Shown here: in pieces, positions 43,442 through 52,056 of the stretch
Layout: every line of letters starts with the position of its first letter
Numbering within the stretch: the first letter of the stretch is position 1
Source: Streptomyces sp. R44
GTDB taxonomy: Bacteria; Actinomycetota; Actinomycetes; Streptomycetales; Streptomycetaceae
Assembly (NCBI RefSeq): GCF_041053105.1
Contig: NZ_CP163444.1
Location: 6,852,501 to 6,916,500 of the forward strand
DNA: 64,000 bases
Direction: 5' to 3'
The notes under the pieces: generated by a model
Told to the model about the DNA's origin: nothing
The model's database searches: none
What the model saw: only the letters and a program-made list of their open reading frames with translations
Made by a program: the position numbers and the translations under genes

Positions 43442-44938
43442 GTGCCCGATCCTGGAACCATGCACACCGACACCGAGCGCTGCGTACGGGCCGTCCAGTC
43501 GAAGGAGGCCCGTTTCGACGGCGTGTTCTTCACCGCCGTCCGCACCACCCGGATCTACTGCCGGCCCAGCTGCCCGGCCGTCCCGCCCAAGCCGGAGAAC
43601 ATGGAGTTCCACCCCAGCGCCGCCTCCTGCCAGCGCGCCGGCTACCGGGCCTGCAAGCGGTGCCGGCCCGACACCAGCCCCGGCTCACCCCAGTGGAACG
43701 TCCGGGCCGACGCCGTCGCCCGCGCCGTACGGCTCATCCAGGACGGTGTCGTCGACCGCGAGGGCGTCCCCGGTCTGGCCCGGCGGCTCGGCTGGTCCAC
43801 CCGCCAGATCGAACGCCAGCTCCTCGCCGAACTCGGCGCCGGACCCCTCGCCCTCGCCCGCGCCCAGCGCGCCCAGACCGCCCGGCTGCTGATCGAGACC
43901 ACCCCCATGCCCTTCGGCGAGATCGCCTTCGCCGCCGGCTTCTCCTCCATCCGCACCTTCAACGACACCGTCCGCGAGGTCTTCGCCCTCACCCCCGGCG
44001 AGCTCCGCGCCCGCGCCGCCCGCCGGTCACCGCTCCAGGCGACCGCGACCCCCGGTGTCATCAGCCTCCGGCTGCCGTTCCGGGCCCCGCTCGAACCCTC
44101 CAACCTCTTCGGGCACCTGGCCGCGACCGCCGTCCCCGGCGTGGAGGAGTGGCGCGACGGCGCCTACCGGCGGACGCTGAGCCTCCCGTACGGACACGGC
44201 ATCGTCTCCCTCGCCCCGCGCCCCGACCACATCGCCTGTCGCCTCTTCCTCACCGATCCGCGCGACCTCACCCACGCGATCAGCCGCTGCCGCCGGCTCC
44301 TCGACCTCGACGCCGACCCCGTCGCCGTCGACGAGCAGCTCCGCACCGACCCGCTGCTCGCCCCGATCGTCGACAAGGCGCCCGGCCGCCGGGTGCCCGG
44401 CACCGTCGACGCCGCCGAGTTCGCCGTACGGGCCGTCCTCGGCCAGCAGGTGTCCACGGCCGCAGCCCGCACCCACGCCGCCCGCCTGGTCACCGCGCAC
44501 GGCGTCCCGATCGAGGACCCCGAGGGCGGCCTCACCCACCTCTTCCCGGGCCCCGAGGCGCTCGCCGCCCTCGACCCCGAGAGCCTCGCCCTGCCGCGCA
44601 GCCGCCGCACCACCCTCCTCACCCTCGTCCGGGCCCTCGCCGACGGCTCGCTCCCGCTCGGCCCCGCCGACGACCGCGAGGAGGCCCGCGCCCGGCTGCT
44701 CGCCCTGCCCGGCTTCGGCCCCTGGACCACCGAGATCATCGCCATGCGGGCCCTCGGCGACCCCGACGCCTTCCTCCCCGGCGACCTCGGCGTCCGCCGC
44801 GCCGCCGAGGGCCTCGGACTGCCCGGCACCCCCGCCGCGCTGACCGCCGGTGCCGCCCGCTGGCGCCCCTGGCGCGCCTACGCCGTCCAGTACCTCTGGG
44901 CGACCGACGACCACCCGATCAACCTTCTGCCCGTGTAA
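43442..44938 (+). CDS. alkA: Ada-AlkA fusion: methyl-sensing regulator and 3-methyladenine DNA glycosylase
   Basis: 498 aa from GTG 43442, with AGGAG 6 nt upstream; ATG 43460 is the alternative. An Ada zinc domain comes first (Y-C-R-P-S-C ... C-K-R-C; the first Cys is the phosphotriester methyl acceptor). An AraC-type HTH region follows, then an AlkA N-terminal domain, then HhH-GPD with L-P-G-F-G-P-W-T-T and the catalytic Asp in F-L-P-G-D-L-G-V. Methylation of the Ada Cys should turn the protein into an activator of its own operon, while the glycosylase removes alkylated bases. ogt follows at 21 nt. Confidence 0.92.
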   Translation: MPDPGTMHTDTERCVRAVQSKEARFDGVFFTAVRTTRIYCRPSCPAVPPKPENMEFHPSAASCQRAGYRACKRCRPDTSPGSPQWNVRADAVARAVRLIQDGVVDREGVPGLARRLGWSTRQIERQLLAELGAGPLALARAQRAQTARLLIETTPMPFGEIAFAAGFSSIRTFNDTVREVFALTPGELRARAARRSPLQATATPGVISLRLPFRAPLEPSNLFGHLAATAVPGVEEWRDGAYRRTLSLPYGHGIVSLAPRPDHIACRLFLTDPRDLTHAISRCRRLLDLDADPVAVDEQLRTDPLLAPIVDKAPGRRVPGTVDAAEFAVRAVLGQQVSTAAARTHAARLVTAHGVPIEDPEGGLTHLFPGPEALAALDPESLALPRSRRTTLLTLVRALADGSLPLGPADDREEARARLLALPGFGPWTTEIIAMRALGDPDAFLPGDLGVRRAAEGLGLPGTPAALTAGAARWRPWRAYAVQYLWATDDHPINLLPV

Positions 44939-44959
44939 GGACCGTAAGGACCCCGTCCC

Positions 44960-45463
44960 ATGCCACCCGTCATCCAGCACACCGTCGTCGACAGCCCCTA
45001 CGAGCCGCTGACCCTCGTCGCCGTCGACGGCGTCCTCAGCCGCCTCCACATGACCGGCCAGCGCCACCGCCCGGCCGAGGAGACCTTCGGCGAGCCCGAC
45101 CCGCGTCCCTTCGGCGAGACCATCCGCCAGCTCGACGCCTACTTCGCGGGCGAACTCACCGAGTTCGAACTGCCGTTGAACCTGGTCGGCACCCCGTTCC
45201 AGCTGCGCGTCTGGGAGCAGCTCCTGCGCATCCCGTACGGGGAGACCCGCACGTACGGAGAACTCGCCGAGGAGCTCGGCAACCCCGGCGCCTCGCGCGC
45301 CGTGGGCCTCGCCAACGGCAAGAACCCCGTCGGCATCATCGTCCCCTGCCACCGGGTGATCGGCGCGGGCGGAAGCCTCACCGGCTACGGCGGCGGCCTG
45401 GACCGCAAGCAGCGGCTGCTCGCCTTCGAATCGGGTACGGCGGAACCGGACGCCCTGTTCTAG
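44960..45463 (+). CDS. ogt: methylated-DNA-[protein]-cysteine S-methyltransferase
   Basis: 167 aa. The active site I-V-P-C-H-R-V holds acceptor C130, preceded by R-A-V-G-L-A-N-G-K-N-P and the Y-G-E helix region. It repairs O6-methylguanine by a suicidal transfer. With the Ada-AlkA gene it forms an adaptive-response operon. Its stop codon shares the palindromic CTAG with the stop of the convergent Sir2 gene. Confidence 0.94.
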   Translation: MPPVIQHTVVDSPYEPLTLVAVDGVLSRLHMTGQRHRPAEETFGEPDPRPFGETIRQLDAYFAGELTEFELPLNLVGTPFQLRVWEQLLRIPYGETRTYGELAEELGNPGASRAVGLANGKNPVGIIVPCHRVIGAGGSLTGYGGGLDRKQRLLAFESGTAEPDALF

Positions 45464-46179
45464 CGGAGCCGGTCGAGCAGCGCGGGCAGCGCCGTGCCGA
45501 TCGGCTCGCGCACGACCTCGTCGGCGACGGGATCGTACGGGGTGGCTTCGGCGTTCACGATAATCAGCCGGGCGCCGTGCTCGGCCGCGATCCCCGCGAG
45601 GGAGGCCGCCGGCTGGACCTGGAGGCTGCTGCCCGCCACGACGAACACCTCGGTGGCCTTGGCGATCGACATGGCCGTGCCGAGCACCACCGGATCGAGC
45701 CGCTGTCCGAACATCACCGTCGCGGACTTCAGGATCCCGCCGCACGCCCGGCACGCCGGGTCGTCCTCACCGGCCCGCACCCGGTCGAGCGCGTCCGCCA
45801 TCGTCGACCGCGCGTGGCAGGCCGTGCACACCACCGACCGCGCCGAGCCGTGGAGTTCGAGGACCTTCCGCTCGGACACCCCGGCGGCCTGGTGCAGACC
45901 GTCCACGTTCTGCGTGATCACCCGCAGCGGGTTGCCGCTCGTCCGTTCGTAGGCGGCGATCGCACGGTGCGCCACGTTCGGCTCGGCGCCCAGGACCGGG
46001 CCGTCGAGCCGCATCCGCCACGAGCGCCGGCGGATGTCCGGGTCGGCCATGTACGGCCCGTACGTGACGAGCCGCTCGGCCCCGGGGTCCTGCCGCCACA
46101 CGCCGTTCGGACCCCGGTAGTCGGGGATGCCCGAGTCGGTGGAGATGCCGGCACCGGTGAAGATCGCGACCATCGTCAT
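45460..46179 (-). CDS. cobB: Sir2-family NAD-dependent protein deacylase
   Basis: 239 aa from ATG 46179. The sirtuin core is intact: G-A-G-I-S-T-D-S-G-I-P-D-Y-R-G, I-T-Q-N-V-D-G-L-H-Q, catalytic His in E-L-H-G-S, and two C-x-x-C zinc pairs. It removes acyl groups from lysines with NAD+. Class III bacterial CobB signatures (Y and R of the succinyl pocket) are not clear, so ordinary deacetylase activity is the safest call. It is convergent with ogt with a 4-nt overlap. Confidence 0.92.
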   Translation of the reverse strand: MTMVAIFTGAGISTDSGIPDYRGPNGVWRQDPGAERLVTYGPYMADPDIRRRSWRMRLDGPVLGAEPNVAHRAIAAYERTSGNPLRVITQNVDGLHQAAGVSERKVLELHGSARSVVCTACHARSTMADALDRVRAGEDDPACRACGGILKSATVMFGQRLDPVVLGTAMSIAKATEVFVVAGSSLQVQPAASLAGIAAEHGARLIIVNAEATPYDPVADEVVREPIGTALPALLDRLR

Positions 46180-46243
46180 GCGACGACCCTAGGCACCGCC
46201 GAACCGCTCCCGCGAGCGGGTTTCCCGGTGTTAGGTTCCCGCC

Positions 46244-46447
46244 ATGGCCAAGGTGAACATCGGTCTCGACGCCGAACTCGTCGTGGAAGTCATGGTTCTG
46301 GCCGGCATCGGCAACCCCCAGGACGCCGTCGAGGCGGTCGTCCGCGACTACATCGCCCGCGGCCACCGCACCGAGGCACGGGCCGTCAGCCGCGACGAAC
46401 CGCAGCGCACCGGCGAGATCGTCCCACCGGAGCCCCCGCAGGGCTGA
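46244..46447 (+). CDS. VapB-family antitoxin without adjacent VapC
   Basis: 67 aa. The N-terminal strand (K-V-N-I-G-L-D-A-E-L-V) and the helix A-V-E-A-V-V-R-D-Y-I-A-R match VapB/ribbon-helix-helix antitoxins. The C-terminal tail, which would occupy a toxin groove, is short and Pro-rich. The next gene, on the other strand, is a DraG-like hydrolase and not a PIN-domain VapC. It could be an orphan antitoxin or a small autonomous DNA-binding regulator. Confidence 0.8.
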   Translation: MAKVNIGLDAELVVEVMVLAGIGNPQDAVEAVVRDYIARGHRTEARAVSRDEPQRTGEIVPPEPPQG

Positions 46448-46481
46448 CGTGCCGGAGGGAACGCGGAGCCCAAGCCGTCCC

Positions 46482-47549
46482 TCACTTCTCCCGCTCCGCC
46501 AACCGCAGCGTCCGCTCCGCCAGTTCGCTGATGCGGACGCCGTCGAAGCCGAAGACGGCGCTGCGCACCCGGTCCCGCAGCGGCTCGGACCACTGCGGCG
46601 GGATCGCGGCCGCGCCGCAGCGGACCCCGGCCACCGAGCCCGCCGTCGCCCCGTTGGAGTCGGTGTCCAGGCCGCCGCGGACGGTCAGCGCGATCGTGCG
46701 GGTGAAGTCCCCCTCCCCGTAAAGGAGTCCGGCGGTCAGCACCGCCGCGTTCGGGACGGTGTGGATCCAGCCGAGGCCCGCCGTCCGCTCCGCGAGCTCG
46801 GTGAGCGCATCCGACCACCCGAGCCCCGACTCGTACAGCGCGATCGCTCCCCGCACGGTCCGGGCGAGCCGGCTGCTCGCCGGCACCCGCTCCAGGCTGG
46901 TCTCCAGCGCCGACCGGATGTCCGGGGCGGTGAAGGCCGCCGCGATCAGCGCCGCCGCCCACATCGCCCCGTACACGCCGTTCCCGGTGTGCGAGAGGAC
47001 CGCGTCCCGGCGGGCCAGCGAGGCGGCCCGGCGCGGATCGCCCGGGCAGGTCCAGCCGTACACGTCGGCCCGGATCAGCGCCCCGATCCAGTCCTGGTAC
47101 GGATTGTCGTACGTGGCGGTCAGCGGCGGCCGCAGCCCGTCGGCGAGGTTCCGGTAGGCGACCCGCTCCGCCGTGAACGTCTGCAGGTACGGCACCCGCA
47201 GCAGCCACTCCTCACCGACCTGCTCCGTGGTGAACGCGAAGCCGTACGTCTCCAGGAGGTGCAGCCCCAGGACCGACCAGTCCACGTCGTCGTCCCGGCA
47301 GCTCCCGTCGATCCCGCCCCGCACGCACCGCTCCCACTCCGGCCGCAGCTCGAAGCCCTCCGCCCCCGGCGGCGGGGGAGGGAGGTAGTCCGTCAGCGGG
47401 AGCGCCCCGGTCAGCCGCAGATACGCGTCGATGTGCTCCCGGGTCCAGTGGTCGCCGCGCTCCACGGGCTTGCCGAGCATGTTCCCGGCGATCCGGCCCG
47501 TCCAGCCGCCCAGGATCCGGTCACCGAGCTCCCCGTCCGTGAACCCCAT
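46482..47549 (-). CDS. ADP-ribosylglycohydrolase (DraG-like) family protein
   Basis: 355 aa from ATG 47549. It opens with G-D-R-I-L-G-G-W-T-G-R-I-A-G-N-M-L-G-K-P-V-E, and has the metal motif D-D-D-V-D-W near residue 87 and the late G-G-L-D-T-D-S-N-G-A-T-A-G motif. It should hydrolyse ADP-ribose linkages or ADP-ribose-like substrates. No ADP-ribosyltransferase is visible nearby. Confidence 0.88.
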   Translation of the reverse strand: MGFTDGELGDRILGGWTGRIAGNMLGKPVERGDHWTREHIDAYLRLTGALPLTDYLPPPPPGAEGFELRPEWERCVRGGIDGSCRDDDVDWSVLGLHLLETYGFAFTTEQVGEEWLLRVPYLQTFTAERVAYRNLADGLRPPLTATYDNPYQDWIGALIRADVYGWTCPGDPRRAASLARRDAVLSHTGNGVYGAMWAAALIAAAFTAPDIRSALETSLERVPASSRLARTVRGAIALYESGLGWSDALTELAERTAGLGWIHTVPNAAVLTAGLLYGEGDFTRTIALTVRGGLDTDSNGATAGSVAGVRCGAAAIPPQWSEPLRDRVRSAVFGFDGVRISELAERTLRLAEREK

Positions 47550-47592
47550 ACCTCCGGTGTACCGAACCCGGCGGCCGGACGCGCGCCGAACG

Positions 47593-49290
47593 TCAGCCCT
47601 CGCCGTCGGGCGGCTCCACGCCGGTGCCGGCCTTCGCCGTCTCCCGGGGCCGGTCGTGGCGGGGCTCGCCGCCCCGCTCCGTCATCGCCTCGCCGACCAG
47701 GGTCCGCACCGCGTCCCGCAGCCCGTGCAGCGCGTGGTGCCGGGCCGGGCCCGCCCCCGGGTCCTCCCGCAGCTCCTTCAGAAGCGCGAAGCACAGCACC
47801 AGCATCACCACCACGAACGGCAGCGCCACCAGGATCGTCGCCGTCTGCAGCGAGGTCAGACCGCCCGCCACGAGCAGCACCGCCGCCACGGCCGCCATCA
47901 GGACGCCCCAGGTCACCACGAGCCAGGTCGGCGGGTTGAGCGAGCCGCGGCTCGTCAGCGAACCCATCACCAGGGAGGCCGAGTCCGCGCTCGTGACGAA
48001 GTACGTCATCACCAGGAGCATCGCGACGACCGAGGTCACCGTCCCGGCCGGCAGCGCCTCCAGCATCGCGAACAGCGAGGCCTCGGCGCCGTCCTTCACC
48101 GCCGTCGCCAGGTCCGCCGCACCCGTCGACTCCAGCCGGATCGCGGTCCCGCCCATCACGCAGAACCACACCACCGTCGCCCCCGACGGCACCAGCAGCA
48201 CCCCCACCAGGAACTCGCGGATCGTCCGGCCGCGCGAGATCCGGGCGATGAAGGTGCCGACAAACGGCGCCCATGACAGCCACCACGCCCAGTAGAAGAT
48301 CGTCCACGCGCCCAGCCAGTCGCGGTCGGTGAACGCGCCCGTACGGCTCGCCATCGGCAGCAGCTCGTGCAGATAGCCCCCGACGGAGGCCGGAACGGTG
48401 TCCAGGATGTAGACGGTCGGGCCGAGCAGGAACACGAAGAGCATCAGGCAGGCGGCGAGGACGATGTTCAGCGTGGACAGCCACTTCACGCCCTTGTTCA
48501 GCCCGGAGAACGCCGACAGCACGAAAGCGCCCGACAGCGCCACGATGATGATCAGCTGCGTCGCCGTGGAGTTCTTCACGTCCATCGTCAGATTCAGCCC
48601 CTCGGCGACCTGCAGCGCGCCGAGCCCCAGGCTCGTCGCCGTGCCGAACACCGTCGCGAACACCGCGAGCAGGTCGATCGCCTTCCCCGGCCAGGACGCC
48701 GCCCGGCGCGCCCCCATCAGCGGCACGAAGGCGGAGCTCAGCCGGTTCCCCCGGCCCTTGCGGAAGCCCGCGTACGCCAGCGCGAGACCCGCGATGCCGT
48801 AGATCGCCCACGGGGTCAGCGTCCAGTGGAAGAACGAGTACTCCAGGGCCGTCCGGGCCGCCGCTCCCGTCCCCGCCGGGACCCCGGTCGCCGGCGGAGG
48901 GCTCAGGAAGTGCGTCAGCGGCTCCCCGACCCCGTAGAACATCAAACCGATGCCCATCCCGGCGCTGAACATCATCGCGATCCAGGCCAGGTTCGTGAAC
49001 TCCGGCTCCGAGTCGTCCGCGCCCAGCCTGATCCGACCGAAACGGCTCACCGCGATCACCACGCACAGCACCAGGAAGGTGTCCGCGGCGACCACGAACA
49101 GCCAGGCGAAGTTCGACAACACCCAGGCCAGGGCGGAGGAGGACGCCCTGTCGAAGGAGTCCTCGCCCAGCGCCGCCCAGCCGACGACCGCGACGACGGC
49201 AGCGACCCCGATCCCGATGACCGCGCCGTCGGGCCTGCCGTCCGTCGTGCCGTCCCTCGTGCCGTCCGGAACGATCTTTTCCGTACTCAT
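47593..49290 (-). CDS. BCCT-family betaine/choline/carnitine transporter
   Basis: 565 aa with about twelve membrane spans. Family motifs are clear: G-M-G-I-G-L-M-F-Y-G-V-G-E-P and the W-x-x-F-Y-W-A-W-W-L-S-W-A-P-F-V-G-x-F-I-A-R-I-S-R-G-R-T segment. The glycine motif M-G-I-G-L fits sodium-coupled betaine carriers. It imports compatible solutes; the short C-terminal tail has no obvious osmosensing helix. It is divergent from the glycerate kinase gene. Confidence 0.93.
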   Translation of the reverse strand: MSTEKIVPDGTRDGTTDGRPDGAVIGIGVAAVVAVVGWAALGEDSFDRASSSALAWVLSNFAWLFVVAADTFLVLCVVIAVSRFGRIRLGADDSEPEFTNLAWIAMMFSAGMGIGLMFYGVGEPLTHFLSPPPATGVPAGTGAAARTALEYSFFHWTLTPWAIYGIAGLALAYAGFRKGRGNRLSSAFVPLMGARRAASWPGKAIDLLAVFATVFGTATSLGLGALQVAEGLNLTMDVKNSTATQLIIIVALSGAFVLSAFSGLNKGVKWLSTLNIVLAACLMLFVFLLGPTVYILDTVPASVGGYLHELLPMASRTGAFTDRDWLGAWTIFYWAWWLSWAPFVGTFIARISRGRTIREFLVGVLLVPSGATVVWFCVMGGTAIRLESTGAADLATAVKDGAEASLFAMLEALPAGTVTSVVAMLLVMTYFVTSADSASLVMGSLTSRGSLNPPTWLVVTWGVLMAAVAAVLLVAGGLTSLQTATILVALPFVVVMLVLCFALLKELREDPGAGPARHHALHGLRDAVRTLVGEAMTERGGEPRHDRPRETAKAGTGVEPPDGEG

Positions 49291-49402
49291 GTGACCCCAC
49301 TATGGTGCGGAATATCGCCTTATCAGGGGGTGGCACGCCGTCTGGCGGTACGGATAGGCTCCCCCTCGGCGCGACTGCACGTTCGAAAGCAAGGGATGCA
49401 AG

Positions 49403-50554
49403 GTGACGGACGGGGCAGCAACTCAGGCCGCACACGTTCTCGTGGCAGCCGACAAGTTCAAGGGCTCGCTCACGGCCGTACAGGTCGCGGAGCGGGTCAC
49501 AGCAGGACTGCGACGGGTCGTCCCCGAGCTCACGGTGGAGACACTGCCCGTGGCCGACGGCGGCGACGGCACCGTCGCGGCGGCCGTCGCGGCCGGCTTC
49601 GAGCGGCGCGAGGTCCGCGTGACGGGCCCGCTCGGCGAGCCGGTCACCGCGGCGTTCGCGCTGCGCGGCACCACCGCGGTCGTCGAGATGGCCGAGGCCT
49701 CGGGCCTCCAGCTGCTCCCGCCCGGCGTGTTCGCCCCCCTGACGGCGACCACGTACGGCTCCGGAGAGCTGCTCCGCGCCGCCCTCGACGCCGGTGCGAC
49801 CACCCTCGTCTTCGGCGTCGGCGGCAGCGCCACCACCGACGGCGGCTCCGGCATGCTCGCCGCGCTCGGCGCCCGCTTCCTCGACGCGTCCGGCGAGCCC
49901 GTCGGCCCCGGCGGCGCGCCGCTCGCCGACCTCGCCACGGCCGACCTCAGCGGCCTCGACCCCCGCTTCGCCTCCGTCGACCTGATCCTCGCGAGCGACG
50001 TCGACAACCCGCTGACCGGCCCGAAGGGCGCCCCCGCCGTCTACGGACCGCAGAAGGGCGCCACCCCGGACGACGTCCGCACCCTCGACGCGGCCCTCGC
50101 CCACTTCGCCACCGTCCTGGAGAAGGCCATCGGCCCCAAGGCCGCCGAGGCCGCCGTCGCGCCCGGCGCGGGCGGGGCGGGCGGCATCGGATACGGCGCG
50201 CTGATCCTCGGCGCGAGCTTCCGGCCCGGCATCGAGCTGATGCTGGAGGTCCTCGGCTTCGCCCCCGCGCTGGAGCGGGCCACCCTCGTCATCACCGGTG
50301 AGGGCTCCCTCGACGAGCAGACCCTCCACGGCAAGGCCCCGGCCGGCGTCGCCGCCGCCGCCCGTGCCGCCGGCAAGGAGGTCGTCGCGGTCTGCGGCCG
50401 CCTCGCCCTGCCGCCGGAGGCCCTGGGCGCGGCCGGCATCCGCCGGGCGTACCCGCTGACGGCGCTGGAGCCGGACACGGCGAAGTGCATCGCGAACGCG
50501 GGCCCGCTGCTCGAAGAAGTGGCGTCGAACATCGCGAGCGACTTCCTGTCGTAG
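49403..50554 (+). CDS. glxK: glycerate kinase (GarK/GlxK family)
   Basis: 383 aa from GTG 49403. The family start V-A-A-D-K-F-K-G-S-L-T-A, then V-A-D-G-G-D-G-T, G-V-G-G-S-A-T-T-D-G-G, and T-G-E-G-S-L-D-E-Q-T are all present. It phosphorylates D-glycerate, probably to 2-phosphoglycerate. No glyoxylate carboligase or tartronate reductase gene is adjacent. A dispersed repeat starts 20 nt after the stop; its first hairpin may end transcription. Confidence 0.93.
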   Translation: MTDGAATQAAHVLVAADKFKGSLTAVQVAERVTAGLRRVVPELTVETLPVADGGDGTVAAAVAAGFERREVRVTGPLGEPVTAAFALRGTTAVVEMAEASGLQLLPPGVFAPLTATTYGSGELLRAALDAGATTLVFGVGGSATTDGGSGMLAALGARFLDASGEPVGPGGAPLADLATADLSGLDPRFASVDLILASDVDNPLTGPKGAPAVYGPQKGATPDDVRTLDAALAHFATVLEKAIGPKAAEAAVAPGAGGAGGIGYGALILGASFRPGIELMLEVLGFAPALERATLVITGEGSLDEQTLHGKAPAGVAAAARAAGKEVVAVCGRLALPPEALGAAGIRRAYPLTALEPDTAKCIANAGPLLEEVASNIASDFLS

Positions 50555-50574
50555 GTGTTGTGGGCGCGCTTCCG

Positions 50575-50920
50575 CCGTTGTGGGCAATCGTTCCGCTGAG
50601 GCGGAACGGGTGGGCACAACGGACGGCGCCGATGCCGGCGCCAGAGGCTTCCGCGCCTGAACCCGCCCACGTGTGCGCCGTCGCTCGGGGTGCGGGTCAG
50701 GGCGCGGAACGCGGAGGCGCCGCTGATGCGCGCCGTCCCGTGTGCCCACCCTCCCCCAAGCTCTCGGCTTCGCTCGAGCAGGGGGGACCCCCATCGCCCC
50801 AGCGGGACGATTGCCCACACGGGGGTGGGCCGGGGCACCGCCCAGCGTGGGCGCGGGCGCCACACGGGGGTGCCCAGGCACCGCCCCGCCCGGCGCGGGC
50901 GCCACACGGCGGTGGGCACA
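50575..50920 (+). repeat. dispersed intergenic repeat, copy B
   Basis: Same orientation and block order as 38042-38338. The outer stem is CCGTTGTG (50575-50582) with CACAACGG (50615-50622). The inner stem is 50589-50596 with 50601-50608, and its loop (TGAG) differs from copy A while the stem is conserved. The tail is longer than in copy A, carrying two extra partial units ending in GCGCCACACGG-like sequence at 50860-50910. Confidence 0.85.
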
Positions 50921-50964
50921 GGTTTCGTCATCTTGGCGAAACACGGTGATGTGAAGCTCGGCCC

Positions 50965-51969
50965 ATGACTGCTGCACGTATCGAGGAGAACCGCTCCCAC
51001 CCCCGCCTCCCCGACCTGCTCGGCGCCTACCACCTTGTGAACCAAGCCGAGAAGGGGACGGCCGTGGAGTCGGTCGCCGAGCTCCCGGCCGTATACCGCG
51101 TCGAGGCCGAGGACCCGGCCGCCGCGTTCGCCGCCGACACGGTCCTGCTCGCGACCCCGCCCGGCGCGGACGAGCCGGCCGGATGCGTCGTCCTCAAGGC
51201 GCCCCGCGAGGGCCGCGCGCCCGAGATCAAGCGGCTCTGGGTCGCGCCGGAGGCCCGCAGGAAGGGCGTCGCGAAGGCCCTCATGGCGGAGGCGCTGCGC
51301 CGGGCCGCGGACTCCGGCGTGTCCGCGGTACGCCTCACCGTCTGGAACTGGCGGGAGGAGCCGCTCGCCCTCTACCGGAGCCTCGGCTTCGAGACGGTCG
51401 CTCCCTGGGACGACCGCCCGGACCTGCTCTGCCTGGAGCGGCGGCTCGACGGCATCGAGCACCTCACCCCCGACGCCGTACGGACCCACGCCCCCGCCGG
51501 ACTCGCCGCGCTCCTCGTGGACGCCGTGGACGGCGGGGCCTCCGTCGGCTTCCTGGCGCCCCTGGACACGGCCGAGGCGGCCGCCTGGTGGTCCCGCGTT
51601 GCCGAGGAGGCCGCTGAGGGCGTGCGGGACGTCTGGGCCGCCCACGGGCCCGACGGGCGGCTCACCGGCGTCGTCACCCTCGTCCGCGCCGGGACGGCCA
51701 ACGGCCGGCACCGCGGCGAGATCGCCCGGCTCCTCGTCCACCGCTCCGCCCGCGGCCGGGGCCTCGGGCGCCGGCTGCTCGCCACGGCCGAGGCCCACGC
51801 CGCCGCCACGGGCCTCCGTCTGCTGGTCCTGGACACCCAGACCGACAGCCCGGCCGAGCGCCTCTACCGGGGCGCGGGCTGGACCGCCGCCGGGACGATC
51901 CCGGACTTCGCCGCCGACCCGTCCGGCACCCTCCGCCCCACCACGCTGTACTACAAGCGCCTCGGCTAG
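50965..51969 (+). CDS. tandem-GNAT N-acetyltransferase
   Basis: 334 aa with two GNAT folds. The first (about residues 60-160) carries the acetyl-CoA loop V-A-P-E-A-R-R-K-G-V-A-K-A-L. The second (about 185-334) carries V-H-R-S-A-R-G-R-G-L-G-R-R-L and ends in Y-R-G-A-G-W. Both pyrophosphate-binding loops look usable. The substrates are unknown; two-domain GNATs include mycothiol synthase MshD, but this protein lacks a clear match to it. Confidence 0.83.
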   Translation: MTAARIEENRSHPRLPDLLGAYHLVNQAEKGTAVESVAELPAVYRVEAEDPAAAFAADTVLLATPPGADEPAGCVVLKAPREGRAPEIKRLWVAPEARRKGVAKALMAEALRRAADSGVSAVRLTVWNWREEPLALYRSLGFETVAPWDDRPDLLCLERRLDGIEHLTPDAVRTHAPAGLAALLVDAVDGGASVGFLAPLDTAEAAAWWSRVAEEAAEGVRDVWAAHGPDGRLTGVVTLVRAGTANGRHRGEIARLLVHRSARGRGLGRRLLATAEAHAAATGLRLLVLDTQTDSPAERLYRGAGWTAAGTIPDFAADPSGTLRPTTLYYKRLG

Positions 51970-52000
51970 GGCCTGTCCTTCGGATCAGGCCCAGGGCATG

Positions 52001-52041
52001 CGAAAGGGCCCGGGAGGCGAATCGCCTCCCGGGCCCTTTCG
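52001..52041. terminator. bidirectional intrinsic terminator
   Basis: A 20-bp perfectly paired stem (52001-52020 with 52022-52041; in practice a small GAATC loop) lies between the convergent GNAT and pssA genes. One strand ends in CCCTTTCG, the other mirrors it, so it can stop both transcripts. Confidence 0.9.
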
Positions 52042-52056
52042 TACGACTTCCGTCCG

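Noticed and set aside
43460..44938. ATG 43460 as the start of the Ada-AlkA gene
   Set aside because: It is possible, but GTG 43442 has an AGGAG at ideal spacing while ATG 43460 has only a weak match. The six extra residues do not affect the domains, so the point stays open.
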